From Sphaerimonospora thailandensis (GTDB taxonomy: Bacteria > Actinomycetota > Actinomycetes > Streptosporangiales > Streptosporangiaceae): 64,000 bases of DNA. The stretch is from NCBI RefSeq assembly GCF_016863115.1, contig NZ_BOOG01000038.1:1-64000 (forward strand), read 5' to 3'. A program made the translations under genes and the position numbers. Below, one piece after another: positions 35,144 through 45,100 of this stretch (positions are counted from its first letter, which is position 1; each line of letters starts with the position of its first letter). Below the pieces are notes generated by a model. The model was not told the DNA's origin. It saw only the letters and a program-made list of their open reading frames with translations, and did no database searches.

Positions 35144-35722
35144 TTACCGCCGCGCGACGGTGGCGAATACGCCCCGTGCGTCCGTTCCGTCCGGCCAGGT
35201 CCAGCCGGCGACGAGGCGTCCGGATGACCCCTCCACGGCCTCGGCCGGCCGCAGGACACGGTTGACCTGTACGTCGAGCCCGTCGGCAGGGCCGATTCCG
35301 TGCACGGTGACGGTCGGGTCCGGGGTGTCGCTCGTGCTCTGGTGCTGCGGCACGGCCTCGCCGCGCAGGAGTGCGCGCAACTGTGCCGTCACCACCGGGT
35401 CGTGGACACCGTCATAGATCCACCGGGGGCCGAGGACCCCATGCTCAGAGGTGCCGATCAGCGCCTCGCCGGGGACGCCCTCGAGAGCCGCACCGCGGTA
35501 GCTCATCGGCGCCAGGTACGCCACCGGCTCCTGCGCGGTGGTGTCCACCACGACCATGAACTCGATCCCGACCTCGCCCTCCGGATCGTCCAGCCGGAAC
35601 CCGCCGGCCTTGACCAATTCGGGCGTTCCCGCCTCGCCCACGTACCAGCTCTGCTTCGGCAGCCACTCGGTGAGCAGCTCCAGCTTCGTGGGCGTCAGGG
35701 TGGTGCGGTGGATGTAGGCCAT
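35144..35722 (-). CDS. maltokinase N-terminal cap-like domain protein
   Basis: A 192-residue stand-alone protein resembling the N-terminal cap domain of maltokinase (Mak/Pep2) and its actinobacterial CG0192-type relatives. Telling stretches are KLELLTEWLPKQSWYVGE, VGIEFMVVVD, PVAYLAPMSYRGAALEG and LIGTSEHGVLGPRWIYDGVHDPV. The kinase domain itself is absent. The cap resembles a cystatin fold and may modulate substrate binding. ATG 35722 follows AAGGGAG. No trehalose or glucan genes adjoin it, so its partner must act from elsewhere. Confidence 0.65.
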   Translation of the reverse strand: MAYIHRTTLTPTKLELLTEWLPKQSWYVGEAGTPELVKAGGFRLDDPEGEVGIEFMVVVDTTAQEPVAYLAPMSYRGAALEGVPGEALIGTSEHGVLGPRWIYDGVHDPVVTAQLRALLRGEAVPQHQSTSDTPDPTVTVHGIGPADGLDVQVNRVLRPAEAVEGSSGRLVAGWTWPDGTDARGVFATVARR

Positions 35723-36129
35723 GTGAACTCCCTTACAGGCGGGACTGGGTCGGTCTCCTGAGGAGCTTGAACCAACAGGGGCCGGCGATGCTTCCCAGGA
35801 CGCCTGCGCGCCGTTCCCGCATGCGCGCCGTTCCCACATGCGCTGCCCGTTTCAGGCGCGGCATCGGTCGCTCCGGCTCCTGACGGCGGAAACCTCGATG
35901 TCATCGCGTACGCCGGAGGCTCCGGAGCGGGTGCCGCGTCGGATCGGACTGGCGTTCGGCATCGAGCGCCTGTCATGATCTCTCATCATGGGTGTGGCCG
36001 CGGCTCATCCGTACGGGTCCGCGGAAGGGGGGGACCGGTCCGACGGATCGGCCCTGCCGGAAATCGGAAGGACGTACGGAGGCGGCGTACCGTACGGCGG
36101 GGCCGACAGGTGCGAGAGGAGAGCGGCAC
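35723..36129. other. divergent intergenic region
   Basis: 407 nt between the cap-like gene and the mannosyltransferase gene. It includes a 17-nt tandem duplication (TGCGCGCCGTTCCCGCA at about 35805 and 35822) and the ribosome site GAGAGGAGAG (36113-36122). I see no gene or RNA structure otherwise. Confidence 0.4.
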
Positions 36130-37383
36130 GTGACGGCTTTCGTTCGGGAAACTGAGCGCGACCCGGAACGCGGGGAGTCGACCGGGCCGGACCAGGAGGC
36201 CACCGGGGAGGCCGCAAGGGAGGCCGTCGAGCGCGGGGATATGAGTCCTCCGCCCGGCGAGACCACCGCTGAACCGGTGGGACGGGGCGCCGCCACCCGG
36301 GACGCGCTGCTGCTGTGGGTCGGCACCAGGGCCGGCATGCTCCTCGTGGCGATCTACGGAGTCCTGATCGTCTCCGGCCAGAACCAGGCACCGCTGCTGG
36401 AGCGCTGGAAATCCTGGGACGCCGACCTGTTCCGGAAGATCGCCGAGTTCGGGTACGACGGCGACCCGAGCCTGGATCCCGATCCCGGGCTGCCCGCCTT
36501 CTTCCCCGGCCTGCCGCTGGCACTGCGCCTGGTCCATTCGGTCGTCGGCGACTGGACCCTGGCCGGACTGATCATCTCGTTCGTCGCCGGCGCGGTGGCC
36601 GTGGTGGCGCTGGCCCGGCTCGCCGACCTGGAAGGACCCGTCGGCTCGGGCCGCTGGGCCGTACTGGCCCTGCTGTTATGCCCCCCGGCGGTCTTCCTCT
36701 TCGCCGGCTACTCTGAGGCGCTCTTCCTCGCCTTCGCGCTGCCCGCCTGGCTGGCCGCCCGGCGCCGTGCCTGGCCGCTGGCCTGCGCCCTGGCCGCGGG
36801 GGCCTCCTGTGTACGGATCACCGGCCTGTTCCTGGCCATCGCTCTGATCATCGAGTTCGTCGTGAGCCGGATCCGCAGGGACGGCTGGGCGGGCTGGCGG
36901 CGGGGGGCGTGGTTGGTGCTGCCGTTCGCGTCGATCTTCGCGTACGCCGCCTACCAGCACTCCCGTACCGGCAACTGGCTGGCCTGGAACCACGCTCAGG
37001 AGGTCGGTTGGGGGCGGAGACTGGTCTGGCCCTGGGAGGCGTTCGGCGCCACATGGGACATGACCGCCGACGCCAGCGGGTACGGGCCGATGTTCCGCCT
37101 CGAGATCGCGGCGGCGATCGTGGGGGTGCTGCTGCTCGTCTGGCTGCTGGTCGCCCGACGCTGGGCCGAGTTCGTCTACGTCGGGCTGCAACTGGGCACC
37201 CTGCTCACGTCGACGTTCTATATGTCGGTCCCCCGGGCGGTGCTGCTGTGGTGGCCGCTGTGGGTGCTCATCGGCAGGACGGGCGCCCGCCATCGGTGGG
37301 TGATAATCCTCTACGCCACGGTGATCGGGCCGCTCACGGTGCCGATGCTGATGTCCTTCCTCAACAGCTCCTGGACCGGCTGA
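36130..37383 (+). CDS. mannosyltransferase (PIG-V-like) integral membrane protein
   Basis: A 417-residue polytopic membrane protein. An acidic cytoplasmic N-terminus (about 60 residues) precedes about 8-9 membrane helices, beginning at LLLWVGTRAGMLLVAIYGVL. Between the first helices lies WKSWDADLFRKIAEFGYDG, the conserved acidic loop of GT-C glycosyltransferases of the PIG-V family; LPAFFPGLPLALRLV and AGYSEALFLAFALPAW are also family-like. It probably transfers mannose from a polyprenyl carrier onto a lipid or protein on the outer face. GTG 36130 is chosen for the strong ribosome site 7 nt upstream. Monocistronic. Confidence 0.75.
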   Translation: MTAFVRETERDPERGESTGPDQEATGEAAREAVERGDMSPPPGETTAEPVGRGAATRDALLLWVGTRAGMLLVAIYGVLIVSGQNQAPLLERWKSWDADLFRKIAEFGYDGDPSLDPDPGLPAFFPGLPLALRLVHSVVGDWTLAGLIISFVAGAVAVVALARLADLEGPVGSGRWAVLALLLCPPAVFLFAGYSEALFLAFALPAWLAARRRAWPLACALAAGASCVRITGLFLAIALIIEFVVSRIRRDGWAGWRRGAWLVLPFASIFAYAAYQHSRTGNWLAWNHAQEVGWGRRLVWPWEAFGATWDMTADASGYGPMFRLEIAAAIVGVLLLVWLLVARRWAEFVYVGLQLGTLLTSTFYMSVPRAVLLWWPLWVLIGRTGARHRWVIILYATVIGPLTVPMLMSFLNSSWTG

Positions 37384-37427
37384 GCCATCAACGCGAATCC
37401 GTGAAAGCCACGGACCGGGCGGCAAGG

Positions 37428-38048
37428 CTATCCGCGGTAGAGGCCGGCTTTGTAGCTGTTGATTTTGGGGAGACGCCGGGCCGACTCCTCCGGGTCGTCG
37501 AGCTCCCATTTCTCGTCGTCGGGCTCAGGAGACGCCTGTGGCGCATGGCCGCGACACCGGAGGGCTTCGAACAGCTCGTCGGAGTCCCGGCCGGTCGCTT
37601 TCTCCCACGCCTCGTCGCCGACGTAGTCGAGGCACTCGAATTCCGGCCACTCGTCGTCGGTCCACATCGGCACCCTCATGGCCTCGGCGTCCGACAGCCG
37701 GACCCAATCCCGCCGCCTCACAAGCAGGCGTTGAACCACCGGCAGGTCGACGAGGTCGTCGGGCGCATGCGCCACCCGTTCGAAGGCCTCGCGCCCAAGG
37801 CCGACCAGCCACATCTGGAAATACCAGAAGCCATCGTCGGAGCCGTACCCGAACGAGGCCCGCATGGCGCCCCACATCAACCAGGTGTCGACCTTCTTCC
37901 GCGCCAGCCGCAGCCATTCGGCGAAATCGACGATATCTTCGGCGGAACGCCGTGCCAATTGATTCCGCAGCCATTCCAGGCGAGCGTCCTTCCCGTCGGT
38001 TTCACGGGCGGATCGCTCGATCAAGAACCAGAACTCGTCTACGTCCAT
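37428..38048 (-). CDS. DUF4240 domain protein
   Basis: A 206-residue soluble protein beginning MDVDEFWFLIERSA, the hallmark of DUF4240, with the conserved LRLARKKVDTWLMWGA and GYGSDDGFWYFQMWLVGLG. Many aromatic and acidic residues are present; there is no signal peptide. The family is widespread in actinomycetes and of unknown function. It stands alone between convergent and tandem neighbours. Confidence 0.8.
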   Translation of the reverse strand: MDVDEFWFLIERSARETDGKDARLEWLRNQLARRSAEDIVDFAEWLRLARKKVDTWLMWGAMRASFGYGSDDGFWYFQMWLVGLGREAFERVAHAPDDLVDLPVVQRLLVRRRDWVRLSDAEAMRVPMWTDDEWPEFECLDYVGDEAWEKATGRDSDELFEALRCRGHAPQASPEPDDEKWELDDPEESARRLPKINSYKAGLYRG

Positions 38049-38108
38049 GAAGCGTGATCATGGCAGGTCGGCTGCGGAACGCCAAGAGTCCGACGGCCGG
38101 TTGCCGGA

Positions 38109-38936
38109 TCAGGACTGAACGTCGCGCAGGCCGGCGAACAGGTCGTCCTCCTGGTCGGGGGCGGTCACGCGGGAGATCCGGCGGACGAAGAACTCGGTCG
38201 CGAAGGCCTGGTGCTGCGCGTCGGCGGGCATCCGCAGCAGGAAGATGTTCTCGCCCTGGCTCTCGTGGGCCCGCAGCGCCTTGATCTTGTGTTCGACGTA
38301 CGGCGAGACGTCGACGGCGGTGGTGATCAGCTCGTCCGGGGTGCCGAAGTCGTCAGGCAGCTCCACGTCCTCCGGCGCCATGCCGCTCGACCGCATGAAC
38401 TCGAACATCTGCCGGATCCGCTCCCGCGGCACGGCCGTGTAGTACAGCTTGTCCGGGATCCCGGTCGTCTCGGTCGCCGCCATCGCGATGCGGTGGGCCT
38501 GGATGTGGTCGGGGTGGCCGTAGCCGCCGATCTCGTCGTACGTCACGACCACCTGCGGCCGGTAGCGCTCCATGAGCTCGGCCAGCCGGGCGGCGGCACG
38601 CTCGACCGGGATGTTGGCGAACGCGTCGGGGTGACCATTGCCCGTCCAGCCGTCCATGCCGGAGTCACGGTAGCCGAGCAGCTCCAGGTGATCGATGCCG
38701 AGATGGGCGACGGACTCCCGGAGCTCGGCCAGCCGGCGCTCGGCGACGGCCGCGTCGTCATGGCCGGGCTCGCCCGGCTTGACCCCGCCGGGCCCGTCCC
38801 CCTGCTCGCCGTTGGTGCACGTCACCAGGACCGTACGGATGCCCTCCGCGGCATGCCTGGCCAGGATGCCGCCGGTGCCGATCACCTCGTCGTCCGGGTG
38901 GGCGTGCACGGCCATGACGGTGAGCTCTCGGTCCAT
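38109..38936 (-). CDS. PIG-L (LmbE-like) deacetylase
   Basis: A 275-residue zinc-dependent N-acyl hydrolase. The N-terminal AVHAHPDDE supplies two zinc ligands and the catalytic Asp; GYGHPDHIQAHR supplies the third ligand. The family includes MshB (GlcNAc-inositol deacetylase in mycothiol synthesis) and Mca (mycothiol S-conjugate amidase). This protein resembles the generic group: it lacks the HPDDESSKGA context of Mca. Its substrate is unassigned. ATG 38936 has GGGGGA 4 nt upstream. Confidence 0.8.
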   Translation of the reverse strand: MDRELTVMAVHAHPDDEVIGTGGILARHAAEGIRTVLVTCTNGEQGDGPGGVKPGEPGHDDAAVAERRLAELRESVAHLGIDHLELLGYRDSGMDGWTGNGHPDAFANIPVERAAARLAELMERYRPQVVVTYDEIGGYGHPDHIQAHRIAMAATETTGIPDKLYYTAVPRERIRQMFEFMRSSGMAPEDVELPDDFGTPDELITTAVDVSPYVEHKIKALRAHESQGENIFLLRMPADAQHQAFATEFFVRRISRVTAPDQEDDLFAGLRDVQS

Positions 38937-38996
38937 TCGATCCCCCGTACTCTGGTTTACGAATACTTTTCGAACGACCCTATATCGCCTCTTGAT

Positions 38997-39180
38997 CCCC
39001 TGAGCGGAACGAGCGCGGACTTGTCGCTGCGCGACATCGCACTGGAAGCCGTCGGCGGCGGCCTGCTCACTCCGTTGCTGCGCTCGCTCGTGCCGGGTGG
39101 ACGGCTCGTGGCCCACAGCTCCGGCAGTGGCCAAGGCACACCAGGTCATCGAGGCGCGCGCCAACCAGGCAAGGGGATCC
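38997..39180 (+). pseudogene. remnant of a zinc-binding alcohol dehydrogenase family gene
   Basis: Two fragments of a medium-chain dehydrogenase/quinone oxidoreductase C-terminus. One frame encodes IALEAVGGGLLTPLLRSLVP followed by GGRLVAHSSG, matching the Rossmann-fold strand and helix of that family. About 40 nt on, a different frame encodes VAKAHQVIEARANQ, which matches the last helix (the usual end is ANQGKxVL). The intervening region and start are missing, so the gene is deleted and frameshifted. Confidence 0.5.
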
Positions 39181-39215
39181 CCATCCCTTGACGTATGGAC
39201 CCGACCCGCTGCGGT

Positions 39216-39551
39216 TCAGGCGTCGGCGAACAGCCGGTCGGCATCCTCCAGCGGAGCGACATGCATCACTGCGCGGTCGGTCTCCCAACCGGGCGTCGCG
39301 TCCCCGATCGCGTGGATGGCGGTCCGTAGCGCGCACAGCGCCTTCACCATCGCCTCTGCGGGGTCCTCGGCTTCCACGGTCATCTGGACATCGACGCGCC
39401 CGATGGTGAGGGTGGCGGCCAGATCGGGATCTTCGATGTATGTGTCCTGCTCCGCGAGGTCCAGCAGCGAGTTCATGAGCTCGTCGAGCCGAGCCTCAAA
39501 ACCCGAAAGATCCCCGACGCAAAGCACCTCCTGGATTGTCAGGTACTTCAT
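39216..39551 (-). CDS. small protein paired with HicA-like gene
   Basis: A 111-residue protein. It begins MKYLTIQEVLCVGDLSGFEARLDELMNSL and has a strand-helix pattern (AATLTIGRVDVQMTVEAEDPAEAMVKALCALRTAIHAIG). The beta-alpha unit resembles small HicB-like or ACT-like folds, but I cannot assign the family. A ribosome site GAGGAGGCGGG precedes ATG 39551, and it follows the HicA-like gene by 12 nt. The co-occurrence suggests it is the partner (antitoxin-like) of that protein. Confidence 0.6.
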   Translation of the reverse strand: MKYLTIQEVLCVGDLSGFEARLDELMNSLLDLAEQDTYIEDPDLAATLTIGRVDVQMTVEAEDPAEAMVKALCALRTAIHAIGDATPGWETDRAVMHVAPLEDADRLFADA

Positions 39552-39563
39552 CCCGCCTCCTCG

Positions 39564-39773
39564 TCATCCCAACAGGTCGCTCGGGCGCAACTGGCCGAGC
39601 AGATTCCTCTTGTAGTTGTTTCCCGATGGTGTCAGGTGCACGGTCTTCCGGTGGATCCCACAGGGGCACTTCATCATGAAATACTTCTTCCCCTTGTCCA
39701 CTACCCATCCCTGGCGTTCGGCCTGAGCAAGCACCTCTTCGAGTTCTTTGACCTGGTGTCGCGGTCTGACCAC
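39564..39773 (-). CDS. HicA-like small protein
   Basis: A 69-residue basic protein. Core: VKELEEVLAQAERQGWVVDKG, then KYFMMKCPCGIHRKTVHLTPSGNN-like strands and a last helix (LLGQLRPSDLLG). This matches the dsRBD-like HicA fold, with the conserved His in KTVHL placed where HicA toxins have GHxKHxxxVH-type motifs. The CPCG pair is a variation I recall from actinobacterial versions. GTG 39773 is a tentative start; the frame stays open upstream to about 39995. It precedes the 111-residue gene by 12 nt. Confidence 0.55.
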   Translation of the reverse strand: MVRPRHQVKELEEVLAQAERQGWVVDKGKKYFMMKCPCGIHRKTVHLTPSGNNYKRNLLGQLRPSDLLG

Positions 39774-39949
39774 TTGGCTACCCGTCGTTGGCTGGAGTGT
39801 ACGTTGCGGCCCTGCCCCCGCCCAGGCCGTCCACGGCAACTCTGTCACATTGGGTGCTTTAGGTCTCACTCTTTGCAACTGGGCTGTGGAAAACTCCTTG
39901 GGCTGGCCGGGGACCTGGGGCGGATACGACGGTCGGGCAGGATGGATGG

Positions 39950-40885
39950 GTGATTGGGGTGGTGGATGAGGGGGCCGGAAGCGTGATCGATGCACCGGCC
40001 GGCTCGCCGGGGATGTTCACCGGTCCTCGGTTCCGCGTGCTGGTCGATCTCGTCGCGGACGGCGACGTGGTGATCCTCAGCGGGGCCGGGCTGTCGACCG
40101 AGTCCGGCATTCCGGACTATCGAGGGGAGACCGGCCGCAAACGGCGGGCCGAGCCGATGACGTACCAGACGTTCGTCGGCAGTGCGGCGGCGCGGAGACG
40201 CTACTGGGCACGCAGCCACCTGGGCTGGCGGGAGATCGATCGTGCCCGTCCCAACGCCGGGCACCGCGCCGTCGCGGAGCTGGAGGCCGGTGGGCTGGTC
40301 GCCGGGATCATCACCCAGAACGTCGACGGGTTGCATCAGGCGGCCGGGGCCCGGCAGGTGATCGAACTGCACGGCGCCCTCGACCGCGTTCGCTGCCTTT
40401 CCTGCGGCGAACGCACCTCCCGGCAGTGGCTCGACCAGCGGCTGCGCGCCGCCAACCCGCGCTGGCATGCTCGGATCGACGTGATCAATCCCGACGGCGA
40501 CGCCGTGCTCGCCGACGACCAGGTCGAGGGTTTCAACATCGTGAACTGTGACGCCGACGGCTGCGGCGGCGTGCTCAAGCCCGATGTGGTGTTCTTCGGG
40601 GAGAACGTGCCGCGACCTCGGGTCGAGGAGTGCTACGAACTGGTGGAGCGCGCCGGGATGCTGCTGGTCCTCGGGTCTTCGCTGACGGTGATGTCCGGTT
40701 ACCGGTTCGTACGGCATGCCGCCGAGCGCGGCATCCCCGTCGCGATCATCAACCGGGGTCCGACCCGGGGCGACGCCCAGGCCCTCCTGACCTTCGACGG
40801 GCCTCTCGGCTCGACCCTCACCAGGCTTGTCTCGCGGCTGGAGCCGCCTCGTCGCAGACCATCGGACTCTTCCGCCAGCACGTGA
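39950..40885 (+). CDS. Sir2 family NAD-dependent protein deacetylase
   Basis: A sirtuin of up to 311 residues. NAD-binding GAGLSTESGIPDYRG, the TQNVDGLH catalytic region, the active-site His in VIELHGAL and a four-Cys zinc module (CLSCG ... CDADGCGG) are all present, so it should be active. The GIPDYRG and long zinc insert resemble class II (SIRT4-like) enzymes. It removes acyl groups from lysines using NAD; acetyl-CoA synthetases are typical targets, which may oppose the Pat-type protein at 4517. The GTG at 39950 is tentative. The 3' end runs close to the convergent cation transporter gene. Confidence 0.87.
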   Translation: MIGVVDEGAGSVIDAPAGSPGMFTGPRFRVLVDLVADGDVVILSGAGLSTESGIPDYRGETGRKRRAEPMTYQTFVGSAAARRRYWARSHLGWREIDRARPNAGHRAVAELEAGGLVAGIITQNVDGLHQAAGARQVIELHGALDRVRCLSCGERTSRQWLDQRLRAANPRWHARIDVINPDGDAVLADDQVEGFNIVNCDADGCGGVLKPDVVFFGENVPRPRVEECYELVERAGMLLVLGSSLTVMSGYRFVRHAAERGIPVAIINRGPTRGDAQALLTFDGPLGSTLTRLVSRLEPPRRRPSDSSAST

Positions 40886-40901
40886 GGCGAATGCTCGCGG
40901 G

Positions 40902-42041
40902 TCACTCGCCGCCACGCGGGTCGTGCCGGTGGCCGGCGAGGAGGGCGTGGTGGTCGACGCCGTCGTGCGGGAGGGGATCGGCGTGCACGATCGCGGCGGT
41001 CAGCCGGGGGATGGTGTGGATCAGGCGGTGCTCGGCCTCGACGGCGACCCGGTGCGCCTCCACCACGGTGCAGGCCGGGTCGACGATCACCTCGCATTCG
41101 GCCCGCAGGTGATGGCCGATCCAGCGCAGCCGCACCTGCCCGAGGTCGAGCACTCCGGGCGTCCCGCGCAGCGTCGCCTCGGCTCGGTCCACGATGGCGG
41201 GGTCCACCGCGTCCATCAACCTGCGGTACACCTCGCGGGTGGCCTGGCGGAGCACGGCGAGGATGGCGACGGTGATGAGCAGGCCGACGACCGGGTCGGC
41301 CCGATCCCAGCCCAGTGCGGTCCCGCCCGCGCCCGCCAGCACGGCCAGCGAGGTGAACCCGTCGGTCCGCGCGTGCAGCCCGTCGGCGACCAGCGCGGCC
41401 GACCCGATCTGCCTGCCGACGCGGATGCGGTAGCGGGCCACCAGTTCGTTGCCGGCGAACCCCACCAGCGCCGCGCCCGCGACCGCCCCCAGTTCGCTCA
41501 CCTCCCGCGGGTCGAGCAGCCGGTCGAACGCCGCCGTGGCCGCGAACACCGCGGAGACCGCGATCATCAGCACGATCACGACTCCGGCCAGATCCTCGGC
41601 CCGCCCGAACCCGTAGGTGTAGCGCCGGGTCGGCGGGCGCCGGCCGAGCAGGAACGCGATGCCCAGCGGGACCGCGGTCAGCGCGTCGGCGGCGTTGTGC
41701 AGCGTGTCGCCCAGCAGCGCCACCGATCCCGAGACCGCCACCACCACAGCCTGGATCACCGTGGTCGCGCCCAGCCCGGCGAAGGAGATCCACAGCGCCC
41801 GCATCCCCCGGACCGAGGTCTCCATGGCCGCGTCGACCTTGTCCGCCGTCTCATGGGAGTGCGGCCGCAGCGCATGACGGATTCGGCCGCCCAGAGGCCT
41901 CCACCCGGGACCGTGCCCATGCCCCCCGTGGGTATGCCCCCCGTTAGCGTGGCCGTGTTCGTGGTCGTGTTCGTGCGGGTGGTCGGGACCGTCGCCCTGG
42001 TCGGTGTGCGGGCGGCCAGGACCGGACTCTTCCTCGCTCAT
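40902..42041 (-). CDS. cation diffusion facilitator family transporter
   Basis: A 379-residue divalent-cation exporter. The cytoplasmic N-terminus is His-rich (HPHEHDHEHGH and more). Six membrane helices follow; the metal site shows as DTLHNAADAL (helix 2) and DGLHARTDGFTSL (helix 5), an HxxxD pair as in zinc-transporting CDFs. The C-terminal cytoplasmic domain (ECEVIVDPACTVVEAHRV) is the usual ferredoxin-like dimerisation unit. Zinc is the likeliest substrate. ATG 42041 is chosen as the start of the His-rich region. Confidence 0.88.
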   Translation of the reverse strand: MSEEESGPGRPHTDQGDGPDHPHEHDHEHGHANGGHTHGGHGHGPGWRPLGGRIRHALRPHSHETADKVDAAMETSVRGMRALWISFAGLGATTVIQAVVVAVSGSVALLGDTLHNAADALTAVPLGIAFLLGRRPPTRRYTYGFGRAEDLAGVVIVLMIAVSAVFAATAAFDRLLDPREVSELGAVAGAALVGFAGNELVARYRIRVGRQIGSAALVADGLHARTDGFTSLAVLAGAGGTALGWDRADPVVGLLITVAILAVLRQATREVYRRLMDAVDPAIVDRAEATLRGTPGVLDLGQVRLRWIGHHLRAECEVIVDPACTVVEAHRVAVEAEHRLIHTIPRLTAAIVHADPLPHDGVDHHALLAGHRHDPRGGE

Positions 42042-42159
42042 GGAATCACCATGCCCGAGGAAACGCGCCGCAGCACCTCGACAACAACGCAGCGGTCGTC
42101 GTTGCGACATTCCCGCGAAAGGCAAGGGATCGGGTCGGGGACGGAAGTCCCAGCGCTTC

Positions 42160-45100
42160 TCAGGCGGCTCCGGCGAGCGCACGCAGCAGGGCCGCGCTCC
42201 GCCTCTCGAAATGCCGCAGGCCGAGGCGGCGGTGCAGGTCACGCCCGGCGGCGGCGTGTTCGAGGGCCCCGGCGCCGTCGCCCACGCGGTGCAGGAGCAT
42301 GGCGACGACGTCGTGCAGTGCGCCCCAGGCGACGCCGCCGGTGCCGAGTGTCACCAGTTGGCCGGCGATCGGCCGCAGTTCCGCGAGCAGGCCGTGCGGG
42401 TCGGGCCGGCCGAGCCGGGCCGCGACCAGGCCCCACTGCCAGGTGACGAACTGCCAGGTCCAGTCCCGCTTGAAGCGGACGCCCCAGCAGTCCATCAGGC
42501 GGTGCGCCAGGGCCTCCTCCCCGGCGTCCACGGCGGCGAGTACGGCCGTGGGCCGTACCAGCAGGTGGGATTCGTCGGCCGCCACCTCGACCAGCTCGGG
42601 TAGCAGTTCGCCGTGCCGGCCCCGGCCGCGATCGCAGAAGAACTCCGTGACCAGTCTGAGCGCGTCCGGTCCCCACAGGCTGGTGCGGCGGTGGCTGCCT
42701 GCGGCGAGAGCGGCCAGCCGTTCGGCCTCCGCCCAGTCGCCATCGAGCATCGCCCGCCCGGCGGCCGCGAACGTCACCTGCGTCTCGACTTCCGGCATGC
42801 GGACCTCGCGGGTCAGCCGCAGGCAGCGGGCGAGCTCGTCGTCGTATTCGGTCAGCCGCCCCGACCTGAGCAGCCCGGGCATCCGGTGCATTCGCGCGAT
42901 GACCTCGGTGGCCCGTGGCAGGCCGGGGATGGTGAGGATCTCCTCGGCCGCCCGATAGCGCTCCTGCTCATGCTCCGGGGTCCAGGCGGCCATGACCAGG
43001 TTGTTCAGCGTGCGGGCCAGCAGCCGCGGGTCGCCCGTGCTCCGGGCCAGCTCGACCGCCTCAAGCGCGTACAGCCGCCCCTCGGGCCGGCGTTCCCCGT
43101 AGTACAGCTCGACACCGAGCGTGCCGAGCAGTTCGGCGCGCCTGACGTCCTCCCGCCGGTCAAGCCGGTGGAGCTGGTCCTCCAGCACCCCCACCATCCG
43201 CTCGTCGACCACGCCGTAGGGGCGCCACTGCCACAGAGCGACGCCGCCGAAGACCGCCGCGGCCTCGATCACCGCGTCGTCGTCTCCCAGAGCGGCCGCG
43301 AGCGTCACGGCCTCGTCGAGCGCGGCCCGCGCCCCGTCCACGTCGCCGGTCAACCGCCGTGCCCGGCCCAGCTCTATCAGCAGCGCGCATCTTTCGGAGG
43401 CCTGGCCAGACGTCCGCTCGGCCGCCGAAGCGTCAAGCGCCCGCTCCCAGTAGCCGACCGCCTCGTCGTAGGCGAGCCGGGCGGCGGCCTGCCGGGCCGC
43501 CTGGGCGGCGTACGACATCGCCTTGCCCGCGTAACCGACCCGGGCGGCCAGCCCGAAATGATGGGCCAGCGCCGGCAGCCGTGACACGACGTCGCCCCTG
43601 GCCAGCGCCTCGACGGCCGCACCGACACGGCCGTGCAACTGTGCGCGCTGCCTGCGGTTGAGCCCCAAGTACAGCGCCTCCTGCACGAGCGCGTGCGAGA
43701 AGCGGTAGTCCCATCCGCCGTCCACCTCTGTCAGCAGCCCTGTCGCCACCGCCGGTTCGAGCAGCATCATCAGGCGTGCGCCGCTGATCCCCGTCGCGGT
43801 CTCCAACAGGTCGGCGTCCACGTCCCGGCCGATCACCGCGGCGGCCCGAAGAACGGTCTGGGAGTCCTCGGGCAGCCGCGACACCCGCTGCTTGATGACG
43901 TCGCGCACGCCGTCCGGCACCGCGAGCGAGGCCACGTCGGCCGCCGTCACCGGACCGAGCGCGTGCACGCTGGACAGCAGCCGGAGCAACTCGCCCAGGA
44001 AGAACGGGTTGCCGCCGGTCCGGTCGTGCAGCGCGCGGGCGAGTTCGGCGTCGCAGGCGGCGGCTGATGAGCCGGGGCCGTCGGCCGGAGCGCCCTGATG
44101 GGCGATGCGGTGGTCCGTGAGGTAGTCGGCGATCTCGCCGGGGCTGAGGGGCGCGATGCTCATCCGCTCGGTGCCGCGTTGCCGGGTGAGATCGCCGAGC
44201 GCTTCGGCGAGGGCCTCCGCACACCCTTCCGGGCGCGCCTCCGTGAGCGGCTCCGTGAGCGCCCGCCCGTCTGTCGCCGCGGGGCCGGGCCGTACGGCGG
44301 TCTCGATCGGCATAGTGGTCTCGATCGGCATGGTGGTCTCGAGTGGCGCGGGTGTTTCGAGCGGTACGGGAGCCTCGGGCCGTACGGTGGCGAGCACGAG
44401 CAGCGGCACACGGTGCAGGTCCGCGCCGATGAACGCGAGCAGGCGCAGGGACGCCGCGTCGGCCCAGTGGAGGTCGTCCATGACGATGAGCACCGGCGAC
44501 ACGGCCGCCTGCCGTCCCAGCGCCCGCGCCACCGCGTCGTACAGCAGGAAGCGAGCGGTGTCCGGGTCGCTCTGGTCTCCCAACTGAACCTGGTCTCCGG
44601 AGTGACCCTGCTCGTCCGGGTGGCCCGAGTGGCCGCCGGCCAGGCGGCCGGCGATGTCGGGAAGCTCACCCGGCAGCGCCTGGAGTGCCTGTACCCAGGG
44701 CCAGAACGCGGGAGCGCCGCTCCCTTCCGAGCAGCGGCTCCACGCGACCGCGACGCCGCGCTCGGCCGCCATGGTCGCCGCGGCCTCGGCCAGGCGGGTC
44801 TTGCCGATGCCGGATTCGCCGCTCACCAGGAACACTCCACCGGCGCCGCGGGCCAGGTCGTCGAGCCGCTCCCGGATCCGTCGCAGATGCGGCTCGCGCC
44901 CGACGAGCCGGGACAGCCCCGCGCAGGGCGGCCGGACGGGTTCCGCGATCGCGTCCGTACTTCCCGAGGTGCTCGCGTTCACGCGGCTCACCGTGTTCAC
45001 AGGAACCGTGTTCACAGGAACCGTGTTCACAGGGGCCGCGTTCACAGAGACCACGGAACCCGTGATCCCCGGGCCGGCGGCGGGCCACCGGCCCGCGAGC

